A stretch of 64,000 bases of DNA, from assembly GCF_019320115.1 (NCBI RefSeq), contig NC_089598.1, positions 24,705,585-24,769,584 on the forward strand. The letters are read 5' to 3'. The notes beneath the pieces are model-generated. The model did not search any database. It worked only from the letters and a program-made list of their open reading frames with translations, and was not told the DNA's origin. The translations under genes were made by a program, and so were the position numbers. Positions 61,449 to 64,000 of this stretch are shown piece after piece. The DNA comes from Miscanthus floridulus. Taxonomy: Eukaryota; Streptophyta; Magnoliopsida; Poales; Poaceae. Within the stretch, counting starts at the first letter, position 1; the number at the start of each line of letters is the position of its first letter.

Positions 61449-61876
61449 CTACTCTCTATACTTATTTTTAATATAATATAAATTTCTCATTTTATAAACA
61501 AATAAAATTAAAAAAACTCTAAAATTCTCTATATCTCTAAAGCATGAAGTGGGCTATGCATGCTAGAAATGAAAAGCTCAATACTAGTTTTGAATAACTA
61601 CTTTAACCTTCCTTCATCCTAAATATGCAAACTTTAAAGTGATTTTGAGCTTAAATGGCTTACAAATAAAAAAATCTACCATAAAAAAACCACATATATC
61701 TAGTCCACAAAATGAAATAAGCTACTGATGAAACATGAGAGTATAAAGTTGGTAACCTTTAGAACCGAAGAATCGATGGAGGAATGGAAGAAATCTTGTG
61801 ATCACCGAAGAAGAGAGGCCGGTGATGAAGCAAGAACACTGAGCTCGAAGTGGCTCGGGCTTGGGAAGGAACAAGG

Positions 61877-61884
61877 GTATATAG
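61877..61884 (-). promoter_or_regulatory. TATA box of CACTA-2 transposase gene
   Basis: CTATATACCC on the minus strand is conserved in position with CACTA-1 (16277-16284), between the subterminal repeats and the leader. Confidence 0.5.
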
Positions 61885-61888
61885 AAGG

Positions 61889-62185
61889 GGAACTGTAGTC
61901 CCGATTGTATACAGAAACCGGGACTAAATGTCCCTTTCTAGTCCTGGACGGAGCCTCTAGCCGAGAGTAGACTTTTACTCTCGGTTGGAGGTACAAACCG
62001 GGAGTAAAAGTGAACATCTAGTCTCGGTTGGTAGCTCCAACCGGGACTAAAGGTCCCCTGCAGCAAAAGCCTACAGCAGTAGCCATTGGGCAGTGACCTT
62101 TAGTCCTGGTTGGAGCTACAAACCAGGACTAAAGGTTTGTCTACTCCCGGGCGCGAAAAATACCGAGACTAAAGCTAAATTTCGA
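61889..62185. repeat. CACTA-2 right subterminal repeat array
   Basis: Inverted CCGGGACTAAA and TAGTCCCGGTTGG-type units like those of CACTA-1, with more substitutions. Confidence 0.85.
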
Positions 62186-62216
62186 GGTGGGATGAAAGGT
62201 CGTTTCTCTACTAGTG

Positions 62217-63154
62217 CCTCAGGTCTATAGATCGAGTGTGATATATATGTGATGGATGATGTATATATGATGGATGAGATATATATGTGATATATGATTG
62301 TATGAATTTATTTGTCACGATGGAATGTAAAAATAAAATAAAAAATTGTCATGTTTGGGTCACTTTGCCGAGTGTTGCACTCGGCAAAGGACCCCGTTGC
62401 CGAGTGCCAATGGTCACCGCACTCGGCAAAAGCTAGAAAAATGGGCGCTCGGAAAAACCATTTTTCCAGCTTTGCCGAGTGCCATGACCATGGCACTCGG
62501 CAAAGAATTTTAAAAAAAATCAAACTTTGCCGAGTGTCCGGACAGAGGCATTCGGCAAAGAATTTTTTTAAAAAAAATTCAAACTTTGCCGAGTGCCGGC
62601 CAGAGGGACACTCGGCAAAGAATATTTAAAAAAAATTCAAACTTTGCCAAGTGCTGGCCAGAGAGCACTCGGCAAAGAATTTTTTTAAAAAAAATTCAAA
62701 CTTTGCCGAGTGCCGGCAATAGGCACTCGGCAAAGAATTTTTTTTAAAAAAAATTCAAACTTTGTCGAGTGCCGGAAATAGGGCACTCGGCAAAGAATTT
62801 TTTTTAAATTTTTTTTTCAAACTTTGCCGAGCGCCGGCCAGGGGGCACTCGGCAAAGAAATTTAAAAAAAATAAAAAAATCTTGTACCGAGTGCCTGCTA
62901 GGGTTGGCACTCGGCAAAGCCACCGTCAACGAGGCCGGCGCCGTGACGGTCGCTTTTCTTTGCCGAGTGCTCCCGGGCATCGGCAAAGCCTTTGCCGAGT
63001 GCCCGATAAAGACACTCGACAAGAGATCTTTGCCGATCAATTTTTTGCTCTGTGTTCTTTGCCGAGTGCCGCACTCGACAAAGGCTTTGCCAGTGCAATT
63101 TGGTCCTTTGTCGAGTGCCTCAGGCACTCGGCAAAGAACCTGAATTCAGTAGTG
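62217..63154. mobile_element. right part of a CTTTGCCGAGTGC-type CACTA element (X)
   Basis: After a GTGATGGATGATGTAT-rich stretch that resembles 47095-47175 of CACTA-A, a dense array of CTTTGCCGAGTGC/GCACTCGGCAAAG repeats spaced by T/A-rich runs leads to the terminus CTGAATTCAGTAGTG (63154). The left part is missing. CACTA-2 abuts directly, yet the other flank of CACTA-2 is the dehydrogenase 3' UTR. Confidence 0.8.
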
Positions 63155-64000
63155 TTTTTTTTAAAAAAAATCTTTGCCGAGTGTCCCAGATCTGACACTC
63201 GGCAAAGATTTTTTTTGAAAAATACTTTGCCGAGTGCCCCTGACACGGCGCTCGGCAAAGAATTTTTTTTTTGAAATGACTTTGCTGAGTGCCCCTGTGA
63301 AGGCACTCGGCAAAGAGGAAATTTTTTTAAAAAATTCAAAACCCTCTTTGCCGAGTGCCTTATTCTTGGCACTCGGCAAAGACCCCCTTTGCCGAGTGCC
63401 ATGCCCCGGCACTCGGCAAAGTTTTCTTATTTTTTTTGTTTTTGGCCTCAAAGTTTTTGTGCAGCCCTTTTAAAGTACCAGGAACTCCTAGTTAGAATTT
63501 GGGGATTTTTTATGGCTTTTTATATATTTAGTTACTTTATTTTGTTTACTTGATTTTTTTTGAAAAATATAAATTCGAACTGCACGTGGTATGAATAATG
63601 AAATTTAATGATTCAAAAAATGATAGTCATGTTACTGAGTGTAGTGTGAGGCCGTATCCAAGAACGGACCCGAAATTTCGGACATCTTGTTCACGAAACA
63701 TGACCACGAACTGCGTGCGAAGTGTTTTTAAATTCTATAAAAAGCAAATAAAGTCCAAAAATCATGAAACTTGTTGAGATATCGTGTTATCGTATGTGGA
63801 GGCTATGATAAAAATTTGAGAAGATTTGGTGTACGTTGTCGCGTACGATGCTTACAAACCGAAGAATCTATGAAGAAGTTTCGTGATTTCGTGGAGGAGA
63901 CCGACGATGTGGTAAGCATCGTACGTGACAACTTGCGCGAAACATTCTCAAATTTTTATCACAGCCTACACATATGATATCATGACATCTTGACAAGTTT
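63155..64000. mobile_element. left part of another CTTTGCCGAGTGC-type CACTA element (Y), running off the window
   Basis: TTT follows the terminus of element X, then further CTTTGCCGAGTG repeats (63173-63420), like the 41800-42030 array of CACTA-A. From 63430 the sequence is AT-rich with no gene. The last 40 bases (ATGATATCATGACATCTTG) resemble 42070-42100 of CACTA-A, so this looks like the same kind of subterminal/internal region. Element X probably inserted into Y. Confidence 0.65.

Larger units (their letters stand above)
54049..62216 (-). mobile_element. CACTA-2, deletion derivative of the CACTA-1 family
   Basis: Termini CACTAGTACAGAAACG and CGTTTCTCTACTAGTG are identical to CACTA-1. Flanks are CCC and CCT, one mismatch. 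Relative to CACTA-1 it lacks about 860 bp equivalent to 5651-6511 (Ulp1 catalytic exons) and about 2.8 kb equivalent to 8963-11748 (start and promoter of the second gene, internal repeats). It retains about 180 bp of coding sequence that CACTA-1 lost near 7840. Neither copy therefore derives directly from the other. Confidence 0.92.

Noticed and set aside
62762..63274. 170-codon frame with repeated CRVP/ALGK motifs
   Set aside because: It is subterminal repeat translation crossing the terminus of element X at 63154.

Overview
The window is intergenic-type DNA from a grass (Poaceae), most likely a panicoid such as Saccharum, Sorghum or Miscanthus. This is inferred from the transposon families: CACTA elements with TTTAGTCCCGGTTGG or CTTTGCCGAGTGC subterminal repeats, Ty1/copia elements with long coiled-coil Gag, and small MITEs. 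It also rests on spliced, plant-like remnants of methylmalonate-semialdehyde dehydrogenase. No species call can be made without a search. Most of the 64 kb is nested mobile DNA. I see no intact transposase or pol gene and only one plausible intact protein-coding gene, a 195-codon membrane protein.

Layout. 1-~17,212: the 5' two-thirds of a minus-strand Ty1/copia element, running off the left edge. Its 5' LTR is split by an 11.6-kb two-gene CACTA element (CACTA-1, 5022-16615, perfect AAT target duplication). 17,205-17,952: the 5' end of a minus-strand gypsy-type element. 17,953-20,705: the 195-codon gene and its probable spliced 3' UTR. 20,706-24,195: intergenic DNA with MITEs and simple repeats. 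24,170-26,050: a truncated LINE. 26,060-32,056: a degenerate plus-strand copia element with both LTRs. 32,054-32,645: a decayed paralogue of the 195-codon gene. 32,819-37,564: a 4.75-kb non-autonomous LTR element with 400-bp LTRs, a GCGCG target duplication and internal tandem arrays. 37,570-40,065: poorly classified sequence.

40,066-53,800 is the most interesting part. The C-terminal exons of a methylmalonate-semialdehyde dehydrogenase gene are interleaved with CTTTGCCGAGTGC-type CACTA elements. A block carrying flanking DNA, CACTA ends and two exons occurs twice in tandem. In the second copy a deletion between two CACTA subterminal repeats removed about 8.3 kb, including a transposase gene and two dehydrogenase exons. 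The gene lacks its N-terminal two-thirds, has a 2-bp frameshift and is a pseudogene.

54,049-62,216: a second element of the CACTA-1 family (CACTA-2), with different internal deletions. 62,217-64,000: parts of two further CTTTGCCGAGTGC-type elements, one apparently nested in the other.

How the parts relate. CACTA-1 and CACTA-2 encode a TNPD-like transposase and a second TNPA-like product. In CACTA-1 the second gene runs into Ulp1-type cysteine protease exons that keep the catalytic residues; CACTA-2 has lost them. Most premature stops across all families are CAG to TAG, CGA to TGA or TGG to TAG/TGA changes, the signature of methylated-cytosine deamination in silenced DNA. I found no CRISPR array, rRNA gene, convincing functional tRNA gene or microbial-type system.
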